A model generated the notes under the pieces. That model was given only the letters and a program-made list of their open reading frames with translations, searched no databases and was not told the origin of the DNA. 64,000 nt of DNA, taken from Bacteriovoracaceae bacterium (GTDB taxonomy: Bacteria; Bdellovibrionota; Bacteriovoracia; Bacteriovoracales; Bacteriovoracaceae). Numbering within the stretch: position 1 is the first letter of the stretch; each line of letters begins with the position of its first letter. A program made the position numbers and the translations under genes. Location: contig CANFVK010000002.1 of NCBI GenBank assembly GCA_947450475.1, positions 1 to 64,000 of the forward strand, given 5' to 3'. This document shows, piece by piece, positions 8,831 through 17,174 of the stretch.

Positions 8831-9343
8831 TTATTTAAAAAATCTGATCATTTCAACTAAAATTTCATTATATGACCATGGCTCTGCTACCTGAAACTTT
8901 TTGCCACTTTGGTCAGTAAAGTTTTTTCGACAATAAGACACATCTTCTTCCAGTGCATTTAAACGTGCTATTATCTCTTCGTCAGAAGGTTGAGTGTGGC
9001 ACGCAGTTTTAACCTCTTTTATAAAACCCGAGAGCCGCTTTCCTTTATGAATTTTAGACTCCATCAGCAGTTGCTTGGCATCAGCAATGTGAGATAATTT
9101 ATTTTCATTCATGGTTGTTAAGGTTGATGAGAAAAATGGATATATAAGGATTCCTGGTGTAACACAAATAAGCAGCCCTACTCCAGCGCTACCTCCGTAA
9201 ATACTCCAACGTTCTCCTTTTAAGTGCGATGAGTATGCATCCAAACAGGAATCAACTCGTCTGATGTCGTCGCCATCAGCGGATTGGGCCACATTAGCCC
9301 AAGTCAATATACTCAAAAGAATAAAAAACCACATCTTTTTCAT
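8831..9343 (-). CDS. small secreted or membrane protein of unknown function
   Basis: About 170 residues from the ATG at 9343, which has AGGAG at good spacing. The longer reading to 9382 adds 13 residues before the signal peptide. The N terminus is a signal peptide (KKMWFFILLSILTWANVAQS-A). A second hydrophobic segment (GSAGVGLLICVTPGILIYPFF) would place the C-terminal part across or inside the inner membrane. Three cysteines follow or flank it. I recognise no family. Its close position before the DUF4105 gene suggests a joint envelope function. Confidence 0.5.
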   Translation of the reverse strand: MKKMWFFILLSILTWANVAQSADGDDIRRVDSCLDAYSSHLKGERWSIYGGSAGVGLLICVTPGILIYPFFSSTLTTMNENKLSHIADAKQLLMESKIHKGKRLSGFIKEVKTACHTQPSDEEIIARLNALEEDVSYCRKNFTDQSGKKFQVAEPWSYNEILVEMIRFFK

Positions 9344-9498
9344 ATGAACTCCTGATTTAAAAATTAAGTCAAAGCTAAACAAAGCAATTTGTAGACCAAA
9401 ATGAAGTACTTAAAAAACTACATCTTTTAAGGCACTTAAGAAAGAAATGGGCGCTTGGAGCTGGATAAAAATTGACAGTTGATTAGATTTTATACGCC

Positions 9499-11238
9499 TT
9501 AAAGGGATCCTTCCCGCAAGCCTTTTTCAATTTCATCTGCAAGATGATGGGCCAAAACTTGCGCTCCTAAAAGAGTGTAGTGACTGAAATTGTAAGGGTA
9601 ACGAGGTTCAAAGAAATACTTTTCTCTAGGAGCATTATCAAAAATTTTTTCATTATCAATATAAATAACTCTGTCTAATTTGCCCGTAAGTTTTTTAAGT
9701 GGCTCTAGACTAAAAGTCGGATACTGCATAATGATTAACTTGGCACCAGTTATGTTAGCCAAGTGAGAAATTTGATAAAAATTCTTTGAGGTTTTTGAAA
9801 ACTTCGCCTTGAAAATATCATACACATTATTCATCTCGTTAAAGTGATGATGACTTTTATAATAATCAGCTAGTGCAAAATAATCCCCAACGACATGATT
9901 TTGAGTTGTAATTTGCTTAAACAAAGCCTTCGCTTTATCATTTTCTCCATTAATCTCATAAATTTTCCTAAGCAGATTAACACCCGAAAAATAAAAATTT
10001 GCTGTATTTACAAAGTAGTGTAAATTCTTTTCAGCAAGAGCGTATTCTTTATTTAAAAAATATAATTCAGAAAGAAAAAAAGTACATTCTCTATAAATAT
10101 CTTCATCAGCTAAAACCTGAACCAATTCTCTCATTGAGGCTTCTTCTGAGCGATCAAATCTAGTTTCTTTTTTAATTCCGCAGCTATTTTCTAAAAGAAA
10201 AATTCCTTTTCGATAATGATGACTTTGCTTTTCTAATTGACTTTGAAAGTTAAGCAATACCAACTCATTGCGCTGAGGATAAGACTTGGACCTTGACCAA
10301 AGCGATTGAGCCGCTTTAAGGTTATTAGTGTTTAGATAGAGCATCATAAGCTCTTTGAGAGCATAAGGATTTTGGGGATGTTCTTTTAAATATTCTTTTA
10401 AAACCGCTTCGGCGTTAGATAGCTGATTAAGCTCTAGAAAGTACGAAACAAGAAGGAAGGTACCAAATCCATGTAGTTTTTTAACACTCGTCAAAAGACT
10501 AAGAGCTTTTTGATATTGCCCAGTTCGAATAAAATAAAAAGCTAAATATTCTTGATGAACAATTTCTCGAAGCTTTGAATCTTCTAATTTTAAATTTTTA
10601 AAACTTGAAGCAAAAGCTATGTCTAAATAAACTGGTCTTCTGTTATTTTCTAAAAAACTATTTGAAAGATCTTGAAATTCACTCACCGTTTGAGTGTCAT
10701 CTCTTCCCGAATATTTTTTTACTAACTGGTCATAAAGCAGATTAAGATAATTATAAAGACTTGAACGATCCATCGCTAAATGCAAATATCTTTTAAAAGC
10801 AATGGTCGGCCTATTCTTTTCATGATCTTCAAACTGATCATTCATTCCCATCATGTTAACTATAATATTTGGCCGATGCATTTTTAGATATTTTTTAAGT
10901 TCAGAATAAATGATATTTGTCTCTCCACCCATGATCGACTTGTTTGTCACTTCAAAATGATAGGGAAGGTTTTTTTGGTTTAAATATTTTTCCAAGAACA
11001 CTGGATAAGCAGAATCTTGAACGAGAAGGGTGTTCTGCTCATTAGCCGCTACGGCAGAAGTTGATTCGCCTGTAATGACAATCGATATAATCTTTTTGTG
11101 ATCTTTATTCTCTAGATGAGAGCTGTTTTGCTTTTCCTGATAAAATGAAAAGAGGGTTGCACTAACACGAATGGATATTTCAAGAAATAATAACAAAACA
11201 AGACAGCCAATAATAAAACCTATAAATTTTCTTTTCAT
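9499..11238 (-). CDS. membrane-anchored SGNH hydrolase with inserted TPR region
   Basis: The 579-residue protein has an N-terminal anchor (about 5-27) and an extracytoplasmic SGNH/GDSL fold. Block I is TGESTSA (56-62, S59 the likely nucleophile), block II is SIMGGETN, and block III is MGMNDQ. The last block (NFSHYTLLGAQVLAHHL) lies near the C terminus and supplies the catalytic His. Roughly 225-480, between blocks III and V, are helical TPR-like repeats (YALKELMMLYLNTNNLKAAQSLW and similar), so the domain is split by a scaffold. SGNH enzymes here may act as esterases or as O-acyltransferase partners. It is the last of seven closely spaced minus-strand genes, 20 bases from the preceding membrane protein. 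Confidence 0.65.
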   Translation of the reverse strand: MKRKFIGFIIGCLVLLLFLEISIRVSATLFSFYQEKQNSSHLENKDHKKIISIVITGESTSAVAANEQNTLLVQDSAYPVFLEKYLNQKNLPYHFEVTNKSIMGGETNIIYSELKKYLKMHRPNIIVNMMGMNDQFEDHEKNRPTIAFKRYLHLAMDRSSLYNYLNLLYDQLVKKYSGRDDTQTVSEFQDLSNSFLENNRRPVYLDIAFASSFKNLKLEDSKLREIVHQEYLAFYFIRTGQYQKALSLLTSVKKLHGFGTFLLVSYFLELNQLSNAEAVLKEYLKEHPQNPYALKELMMLYLNTNNLKAAQSLWSRSKSYPQRNELVLLNFQSQLEKQSHHYRKGIFLLENSCGIKKETRFDRSEEASMRELVQVLADEDIYRECTFFLSELYFLNKEYALAEKNLHYFVNTANFYFSGVNLLRKIYEINGENDKAKALFKQITTQNHVVGDYFALADYYKSHHHFNEMNNVYDIFKAKFSKTSKNFYQISHLANITGAKLIIMQYPTFSLEPLKKLTGKLDRVIYIDNEKIFDNAPREKYFFEPRYPYNFSHYTLLGAQVLAHHLADEIEKGLREGSL

Positions 11239-11258
11239 GGCACAACTTTAACAAAATT

Positions 11259-12698
11259 TTAAATTCTTGACAGCAAAAAGGCATTTTTTTCTACAAAAAT
11301 AACTTTCCATTTTCCACTTCTAATCATTTTTTTAATTAGCAGATCATTTCGCAAGGGGCTCAAAATGGCGAGACAAGCCCCATAATAATCAAGATATTGT
11401 TGCCAACCAATAGAACGCCCAGACAAAACATCTTGATTTGAGTTATAAACATCTTTGCTATAAATAATGTTTCGTTGATCAATAAAAATCTTATTGCTGA
11501 CGGTTAATCTAAGAAAACTTCCATATTCCCAATCATTAAAAATCGGACAACTTTTTTTATCATGATTAATTCTTGCGGCCATGTCCCAGAGGGTATCTTC
11601 TTCAAAAATTGATTTGCGGCTTTCCGGCAGCAGATTTGTAATATTTTTTTTAAATGGAGGAAGTAACATAATTGCAAAAACGACAAACAGTCCGATGATT
11701 GCTACTCTCCATTTCTTAGGACCATCACTTGCTACTTCCCCCCCCTCTTTGATTAGACCTTGCGAAAAAAGAAACGGAAGAAGCATTAGAACGCTATAAG
11801 AAATGGTCCTGACGCTGAATGGATTTATCAACAAAAAAAATCCAATTGGGTTGTGTAATAACTCAGATAATTTTTTGCCACTTTTTCTTTTTCTTATCAT
11901 GACCACCAGATAAAGGAGCACTATCGTAGCAAAGGTGAGAAATAATGATTGATGTTGTATCAAGCTAAGATTTTGCCATTCTGAAATATGTCTCTCTTTA
12001 GATAAAATCGTCGTTTCTAAAATATAGTCGTAAGTTTTTACTCCAAATGGATTAACTAAAGATGAAAGGAATATAAATAAAAAACCCCATAGATCAATTG
12101 ATTCAATTTTTTTAAAAAAAATCGCCCTGAAAATTAGACGATATAAATATAAAACGAGAATAAGGATGAATGAACCATGGCCGTTGACCCAAACCACCAT
12201 GAGAAGACTCAACAACATCACATCTCGCGCAGTGAGTGAAACTTGCTCTTGTTTAAACAAGATAAAAAAAGCAATAACAAAGCCTAGAAGTGAGATAAGC
12301 GAGGGGCGTTCTATTAATTGAGGAGTTAAGCCTAAAAAAAAGAGATAGAGAATCATTCTATTTGGTGCTGACCACGGAGAATTTAACTGAAGAAAAGTTT
12401 TTTTATAAATAAGATGCAGAACAATTAATAAAATAAAATAATGAAAACCGTAGACTCCAACTAGTCCGAAAAACTTATAGAATATCCCATATACAAGTGA
12501 AAGCCCCCAGTTTGGAGCAATGTTTTCTTTTGTTGGCAAGATGCTGAAAAGTTCTCCATGATTCACTGAAAATGTCTTTAGGATCGCCAATCCATCGGCA
12601 ATCCATCCAAAGAGGTCGACCGATGACAACGGGCCGAGCAACATAAAAATCACTGGAAGCAAATAGGCCATCAATGTTGCAAACTTAGTTCTATTCAT
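11259..12698 (-). CDS. polytopic membrane protein, possible GT-C-like glycosyltransferase fold
   Basis: The 479-residue product has about ten hydrophobic helices up to roughly residue 360 and a soluble C-terminal segment. That segment contains CPIFNDWEYGSFLRL...KIFIDQRNIIY, which resembles the periplasmic tail of a group of GT-C-like membrane proteins (FND-W-G-YL ... DGR pattern). GT-C enzymes move sugars from lipid carriers. Here no catalytic acidic loop could be assigned with certainty, so the enzymatic claim is weak. It lies 28 bases after the AlkB-type gene and 20 before the SGNH gene, in the same run, which points to shared envelope or lipid modification. Confidence 0.5.
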   Translation of the reverse strand: MNRTKFATLMAYLLPVIFMLLGPLSSVDLFGWIADGLAILKTFSVNHGELFSILPTKENIAPNWGLSLVYGIFYKFFGLVGVYGFHYFILLIVLHLIYKKTFLQLNSPWSAPNRMILYLFFLGLTPQLIERPSLISLLGFVIAFFILFKQEQVSLTARDVMLLSLLMVVWVNGHGSFILILVLYLYRLIFRAIFFKKIESIDLWGFLFIFLSSLVNPFGVKTYDYILETTILSKERHISEWQNLSLIQHQSLFLTFATIVLLYLVVMIRKRKSGKKLSELLHNPIGFFLLINPFSVRTISYSVLMLLPFLFSQGLIKEGGEVASDGPKKWRVAIIGLFVVFAIMLLPPFKKNITNLLPESRKSIFEEDTLWDMAARINHDKKSCPIFNDWEYGSFLRLTVSNKIFIDQRNIIYSKDVYNSNQDVLSGRSIGWQQYLDYYGACLAILSPLRNDLLIKKMIRSGKWKVIFVEKNAFLLSRI

Positions 12699-12726
12699 GA
12701 GTTAATTTTGTCTGCCTTCAGCAAGT

Positions 12727-13731
12727 CTATGAAGAGACTTGAATCACTTTAACTTTTTTGTCCATAACTTTAAACCATAAAGGTGGAACAAGTGCCAAAA
12801 GTATCATGCCAGGATAACCAGAAGGTAGTTGTGGAGCTTCGTCGTGGTGTTTTAAAATTGAGTAAGGAAGATGTGCAGCCGCATGATGATCGGAGTGCCT
12901 TTGCAAGTTAAAAAGAAGACCATTGGAAAAAATATGACTTGAGTTCCATGAGTGAATCGGACGAACTTTTTCAAAACGACCATTATTGAGTTCTTTTCGA
13001 GAGAGACCATAGTGCTCAATATAGTCAACTAATTCTAAAAGAGTAAACGCAATAACAGATTGCATGAGAAAAAAAATAAGAACTTTAATACCGTATGAAA
13101 AACAAATTAATGCAAAAATAAGTGATAAAATCACCCCCCACAAGACTCGCTTCCAATCAATCTCTAAAGCATGAATGAAGCTATCTTTGACAGCCCGTAC
13201 CCAAAAAGCATAGGCACTTTCACCCAATCTCGCTGAGGCGGGGTCAGCATGGGTGGCCACTCGATAATGATGTCCACGTACATGCTCAACGGCGAAATGC
13301 TGATAACAAACTGAAGCTAACAACAAATCAGCTAACAATTGAAGATGCAATTCTTTTTTATGACAGAGTTCATGCCCTACAGTGATACCAAGACCGCCTG
13401 TATAGAGCCCTACGACAACAGACAACAACAAGGTATAGGACCAATCATTGGCGGAGGCTATTTGCAAAATGGCCCAAAATAAAAATCCAAAATGTGTAAT
13501 GAAATAAAAATAAAGTGCAGGTTGCCAAAAGAAATTATTTTTCATGATGATTTCATTTTCACTAGAAAAATTTATTGTTGAAATTCCAATGGCATAATCG
13601 GCCAGCGGAATTAAAATAAAGATAAAAGCAAACTCAACAATGGCATAGGAGAAAGGGCTAGAAATCGCAAGAGCTGTCACAATTGTTAATAGAAGAAAAA
13701 AGAAAGTTTTAAAAAAATATATAATCTTCAT
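12727..13731 (-). CDS. alkB: AlkB-type membrane diiron alkane/fatty-acyl hydroxylase
   Basis: This 334-residue integral membrane protein has the histidine boxes of AlkB alkane 1-monooxygenase: HELCH (120-124), EHVRGHH (149-155), the AlkB-specific DYIEHYGL (236-243), and LQRHSDHH (276-283). These bind two irons and hydroxylate a terminal methyl group using O2 and electrons from rubredoxin. It is shorter than classic AlkB (about 400 residues) and carries no fused rubredoxin, and none is encoded in the window. It starts 1 base after the upstream barrel gene stops, so it is surely co-transcribed with it. The substrate need not be an alkane. A lipid chain or another metabolite is possible given the neighbours. 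Confidence 0.82.
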   Translation of the reverse strand: MKIIYFFKTFFFLLLTIVTALAISSPFSYAIVEFAFIFILIPLADYAIGISTINFSSENEIIMKNNFFWQPALYFYFITHFGFLFWAILQIASANDWSYTLLLSVVVGLYTGGLGITVGHELCHKKELHLQLLADLLLASVCYQHFAVEHVRGHHYRVATHADPASARLGESAYAFWVRAVKDSFIHALEIDWKRVLWGVILSLIFALICFSYGIKVLIFFLMQSVIAFTLLELVDYIEHYGLSRKELNNGRFEKVRPIHSWNSSHIFSNGLLFNLQRHSDHHAAAHLPYSILKHHDEAPQLPSGYPGMILLALVPPLWFKVMDKKVKVIQVSS

Positions 13732-13732
13732 T

Positions 13733-14689
13733 TTAAAACGCCAACGCTAATCTGGCCAAGAAGCCATATTGAAATGGGGTTTCAGCTGCCCAATAATAGC
13801 CAGCACTTGTTTCATTCATTTTATAAAGAGCAGAGACAATTCCAAAGGGAGACTGAGCAAATGCCCCCGCTACACCGACCGCTTTTCCCATACCTGTGAC
13901 AGCTGAGTAATGCACCCCAAATTCATAGTACATCGGGGTGTAGATATCAACGCCAGACTCATTTTTGAGTCCGTGGTTAATATTGCTATAGCTAAGGGTG
14001 CTGTATTGAATATCACTTAATTTAGATTTGATGAGACCTAGGCCAATTCGAGCTTGCCCATAAAATAAATCCCCTGCTAAATACTGTTCAGAAACGCTGG
14101 TGTTATTTAAAAGTGCCGCACGAATGGGATCGATTTCCAGGCCCAAAAATAAATACTGAAAAGAAGGCTTCGGATCAACAAAAGTATCAGGATCGTTTGA
14201 GTAATGACCTGTGGAAGTACTGATTGCCGCCGGATAGTTACTCGTGCCGTAAGTAAGACCAAGATAAGTGTCGTTTCCTAGAGTCCTAATATAACTGTAT
14301 TCAGTGGTACGCGCCTTAATATTGCCAAAACTTAGTTTAAAAACCGATGAAGAATCAGCTTTTAATAATTCATCATCAGTACTATAGGATCTAACGGAAA
14401 TAATATCTTTATTTTGAAAAACAAATCCAGCCAGGTAGCCATTTACTTTGTTTTGGGGACTAAGTCTTATGCCGCCTAAGAGTTTTGCAAATCCAAAATT
14501 GCCCCAAAAAAACTCAATATCTTTTGCAGTCCCATGGTCTTCTTTGAACTTTGAATAATTTGTCATCAAGTAATTGCTTTTTACAACCCCATATTTGAGC
14601 GAAATATAATTTTTATAATCATTAGCGAGTATCGGCTTCGTAAAAAAACAAAGCATTGGAAAAAAAAAGCCAATTAGCAATCGATTCAT
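13733..14689 (-). CDS. outer-membrane beta-barrel protein
   Basis: The 318-residue protein has a signal peptide (about 1-22, ending ILA-ND) and alternating-residue strands, and closes with FLARLALAF, the aromatic terminus of barrel proteins. It has no recognisable transporter family signature. FadL-type hydrophobic-compound uptake would fit its 1-base linkage to the AlkB-type gene, but the FadL N-terminal plug motif was not seen. It lies 66 bases after the GyrB-methyltransferase gene. The ATG follows AGAGGACCACATG, which contains a GAGGA Shine-Dalgarno at a normal distance. Confidence 0.5.
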   Translation of the reverse strand: MNRLLIGFFFPMLCFFTKPILANDYKNYISLKYGVVKSNYLMTNYSKFKEDHGTAKDIEFFWGNFGFAKLLGGIRLSPQNKVNGYLAGFVFQNKDIISVRSYSTDDELLKADSSSVFKLSFGNIKARTTEYSYIRTLGNDTYLGLTYGTSNYPAAISTSTGHYSNDPDTFVDPKPSFQYLFLGLEIDPIRAALLNNTSVSEQYLAGDLFYGQARIGLGLIKSKLSDIQYSTLSYSNINHGLKNESGVDIYTPMYYEFGVHYSAVTGMGKAVGVAGAFAQSPFGIVSALYKMNETSAGYYWAAETPFQYGFLARLALAF

Positions 14690-14755
14690 GTGGTCCTCTA
14701 AAATATTTTTCTTTTAGTAAATAAAATACCTGAAGGACTACACTTTTACCATGGC

Positions 14756-16687
14756 CTAAAGTGGTTTTCGAACAGAAAAAATACACCAGCGCCATAGATC
14801 ATGAATTTCACCGTTTGGTAATATTTTAAAGGGATGAACTTTTTTAATTTCATCTGAAGCCGTTAGATAAATTTCTCTTATTTCATGCCGGTGCTGAAAA
14901 GTAGTCTCATAACTATTGATCCAGACATCTATATTTTCCCAAACATTCATTTCAGTCATCTGCATTTCAACAAAGCCTCCTCCCAAAAGCATTTTTTTAA
15001 AATCCTCTTCCTGAAACATGTTGTAAATAAGTGGTTGTTTCTTTTTAAAAATTCGATACATCCATGCTCCATCAACTTCGCTGAAAGGTAGAATTTGTCC
15101 AACCACAAATTGTCCACCAGGTTTTAAGACTCTAAATATTTCCGCTACCGGATTTTCCGGATAGGGAAGCAAGTGCAGTACTTCTCTGGTGCATACCAAA
15201 TCAAATGAATTGGCAGGAAAAGGGATATTATATACATTGCCCTGGTGAACCTCATCAAGCCTAGTTTTAGAAAGAGCGACCATCTCAGGCGTCAAATCCA
15301 AACCAATGATCTTCTTCACTTTGTGCTTAAATGATGCTCCGACGACCCCGCTTCCACAGCAAACATCTAAAGCAATGGCCTCATCATTTTTATCAAAGTG
15401 GGCGGCATGAGCTTTAAGTAATTCTTCGTCTGTTATCCAAACCGCTGACGAATGCCATGTCTTTGATCTTTCTCCAAATTGCTTTTTATAAACCTCTTCG
15501 TTTATATTCCTTATCCCATATTGCAATAAAATTCTTTCAGCAACTCTTTTGGCATTGACTCTGGTATTGCGCAAACTCTGCAGTCTTTCAAAAACAATCA
15601 AAAAATATTTCGAATGGGTTTTGAAATATTGAGTTAACTGCGCAGAGACTTCGGTTTCAACCAAGTCGACAATTTCAAAATTTGTGAGCCTGGATTTAGT
15701 TTGACCTTCAAAGTGAGGTGAAAGTAATTTGGCATTTATAATGACAAACATTCCATCGACAGCTTCTTCAATGTCAAGGTGATCACCTTCCCACTTACTT
15801 GGAAAAAACTCTGCGATGAGATTATTAAGCGCTTTTCTAATTCCATTTCTAAAAGCATTAACGTGAGTTCCACCTAAAAAAGTATTAACTCCATTAACGT
15901 ATGATTTTATTAAATTTTCATTTTCTGAAGTCCAGTTAAAGACACCTTCAAAATAAAGATTTTCAGCTTTTATTTCAATCTTTATATTTTCAGCAAAGAG
16001 GCTCTGGGTTCGTTGAAGATATTGATTTAAAAGTCCTGATATCCCCTCAATTGATTCATAAATCTCATTTCTTTTTGTTGAATTTACAATAAACTTTAGA
16101 TTTGGATTTAAAAAAGAAATCTCTTCTGCAAAATCGAAAATTCGATTTAAATCAAAAGAAGTAAAGTCTTTGAAGATTTTTTTATCGGGATAAAAAGTAA
16201 TCTTAGTTCCAGTTGAATGCTTCAAGGTTGAAATTTTTAGAGGTGTCAATTTCCCAAGTGCTATCCCCTCTTGATATTTTTGAGTAAAAAAACCAAGCGG
16301 ATTGCCTACCTCTATCAATAATGAAGATGAAAGAGCATTAACACAAGATAATCCAACACCATGAAGACCAGTTGTGAATTGGTTTTTTATTTTTTTAAAC
16401 TTACTTCCTGAATGTAGCCGTGTTAAAACGAGCTCTAGATTAGGCAATTGTAGTTGTTCGTGCAATTCGGTGGAAATGCCGCGCCCATTGTCCTCAACCG
16501 TACAAAAATCATCTCCTACTGTTATTATAATAACTGTCGCTGTACCCTGTATCGCCTCGTCTATAGAATTATGAATTAACTCATACAATAGATGATGGAC
16601 ACCATCATTGCTGACAGAACCAATATACATTGAAGGATTAGTCCTTACGGCCTCGACTTCCGTAAGAACAATAATGTCGTTGCTCAT
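14756..16687 (-). CDS. fusion of GyrB/ParE-type ATPase-transducer with a SAM methyltransferase
   Basis: This single 643-codon frame has two parts. Residues 1-385 match the N-terminal half of GyrB/ParE. The GHKL ATP site has E36 (general base), N40 (Mg), D66-N-G68-R-G70 and GLHGVG (107-112). The transducer carries the Gln/Lys loop EGQTKSRL (Q329, K331). All of these catalytic residues are present. Where GyrB would continue into TOPRIM, there is instead a class I methyltransferase (about 400-643): FGERSK...W...DEELL, then motif I LDVCCGSG (440-447), KKIIGLDLTPEM and RVLKPGGQF. No TOPRIM and no DNA-cleaving subunit are encoded nearby. It may be an ATP-gated dimer that positions a methyltransferase. 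It lies 21 bases after the rubrerythrin-like gene. Confidence 0.88.
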   Translation of the reverse strand: MSNDIIVLTEVEAVRTNPSMYIGSVSNDGVHHLLYELIHNSIDEAIQGTATVIIITVGDDFCTVEDNGRGISTELHEQLQLPNLELVLTRLHSGSKFKKIKNQFTTGLHGVGLSCVNALSSSLLIEVGNPLGFFTQKYQEGIALGKLTPLKISTLKHSTGTKITFYPDKKIFKDFTSFDLNRIFDFAEEISFLNPNLKFIVNSTKRNEIYESIEGISGLLNQYLQRTQSLFAENIKIEIKAENLYFEGVFNWTSENENLIKSYVNGVNTFLGGTHVNAFRNGIRKALNNLIAEFFPSKWEGDHLDIEEAVDGMFVIINAKLLSPHFEGQTKSRLTNFEIVDLVETEVSAQLTQYFKTHSKYFLIVFERLQSLRNTRVNAKRVAERILLQYGIRNINEEVYKKQFGERSKTWHSSAVWITDEELLKAHAAHFDKNDEAIALDVCCGSGVVGASFKHKVKKIIGLDLTPEMVALSKTRLDEVHQGNVYNIPFPANSFDLVCTREVLHLLPYPENPVAEIFRVLKPGGQFVVGQILPFSEVDGAWMYRIFKKKQPLIYNMFQEEDFKKMLLGGGFVEMQMTEMNVWENIDVWINSYETTFQHRHEIREIYLTASDEIKKVHPFKILPNGEIHDLWRWCIFSVRKPL

Positions 16688-16708
16688 TTTTATTCCTGGA
16701 AAATTGTC

Positions 16709-17128
16709 TTATTTGTCTTCTTTCAATTCGTTTAAAGTAGCGACATGACTACGCTTTAACTTTTCGAGTGTATCAAACCAGCTTGCGACATCAGAGAAGC
16801 CCTCATCTCTGGCAACTTTGGCCATTTGAGGAAAATTCATGGAGGACTGTTCGATTTCTGTTTGAAGTATGGACTTGATATTTTGCTGTGTATTTCCGAT
16901 TGGAACATTCGAAGCGGGGTCCTTAAAATTTCTTAAGAAATCCAGACTCCCATGAACATTATCAATAGAACCGTCAGAAAAATCCTTTAATATTTTTCTG
17001 ATTTTATCCAAGCCTTCATAGTCGGCAATAACTTGAAAATATTTGTACCTAAAAAAGAGAGTTGCTTCCTCTTCAAATGCTTTTCTCAAATTTTCAAAAG
17101 TCTGACTAGATTCAAAGCTCTTGTCCAT
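16709..17128 (-). CDS. rubrerythrin-like (ferritin-like four-helix) protein with eroded diiron site
   Basis: The 139-residue cytoplasmic protein aligns along its length with the rubrerythrin erythrin domain (NLRKAFEEEATLFFRYKYF at the start; later NFPQMAKVARDEGF). It has no rubredoxin tail. By my alignment to Desulfovibrio rubrerythrin, E21, a helix-2 acid/His pair (D56, H59), the first helix-3 Glu and the final-helix His remain. The E97 equivalent is Gln and the E127 equivalent is Lys. The metal site is therefore altered or lost. It may be a redox partner, a peroxide sensor or a structural partner. It lies between the two methyltransferase-fusion genes (46 and 21 bases), suggesting it works with them. 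Confidence 0.72.
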   Translation of the reverse strand: MDKSFESSQTFENLRKAFEEEATLFFRYKYFQVIADYEGLDKIRKILKDFSDGSIDNVHGSLDFLRNFKDPASNVPIGNTQQNIKSILQTEIEQSSMNFPQMAKVARDEGFSDVASWFDTLEKLKRSHVATLNELKEDK

Positions 17129-17174
17129 AAAACTTCCTACAACAAAATATATCCATTATTATTTCTTGGATTGC

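Noticed and set aside
14756-16687. Housekeeping gyrase B or topoisomerase IV subunit
   Set aside because: TOPRIM (EGDSAGG, DxD) and the GyrB tail are absent, and the C-terminal 240 residues are a methyltransferase, so this is not a functional gyrase subunit.
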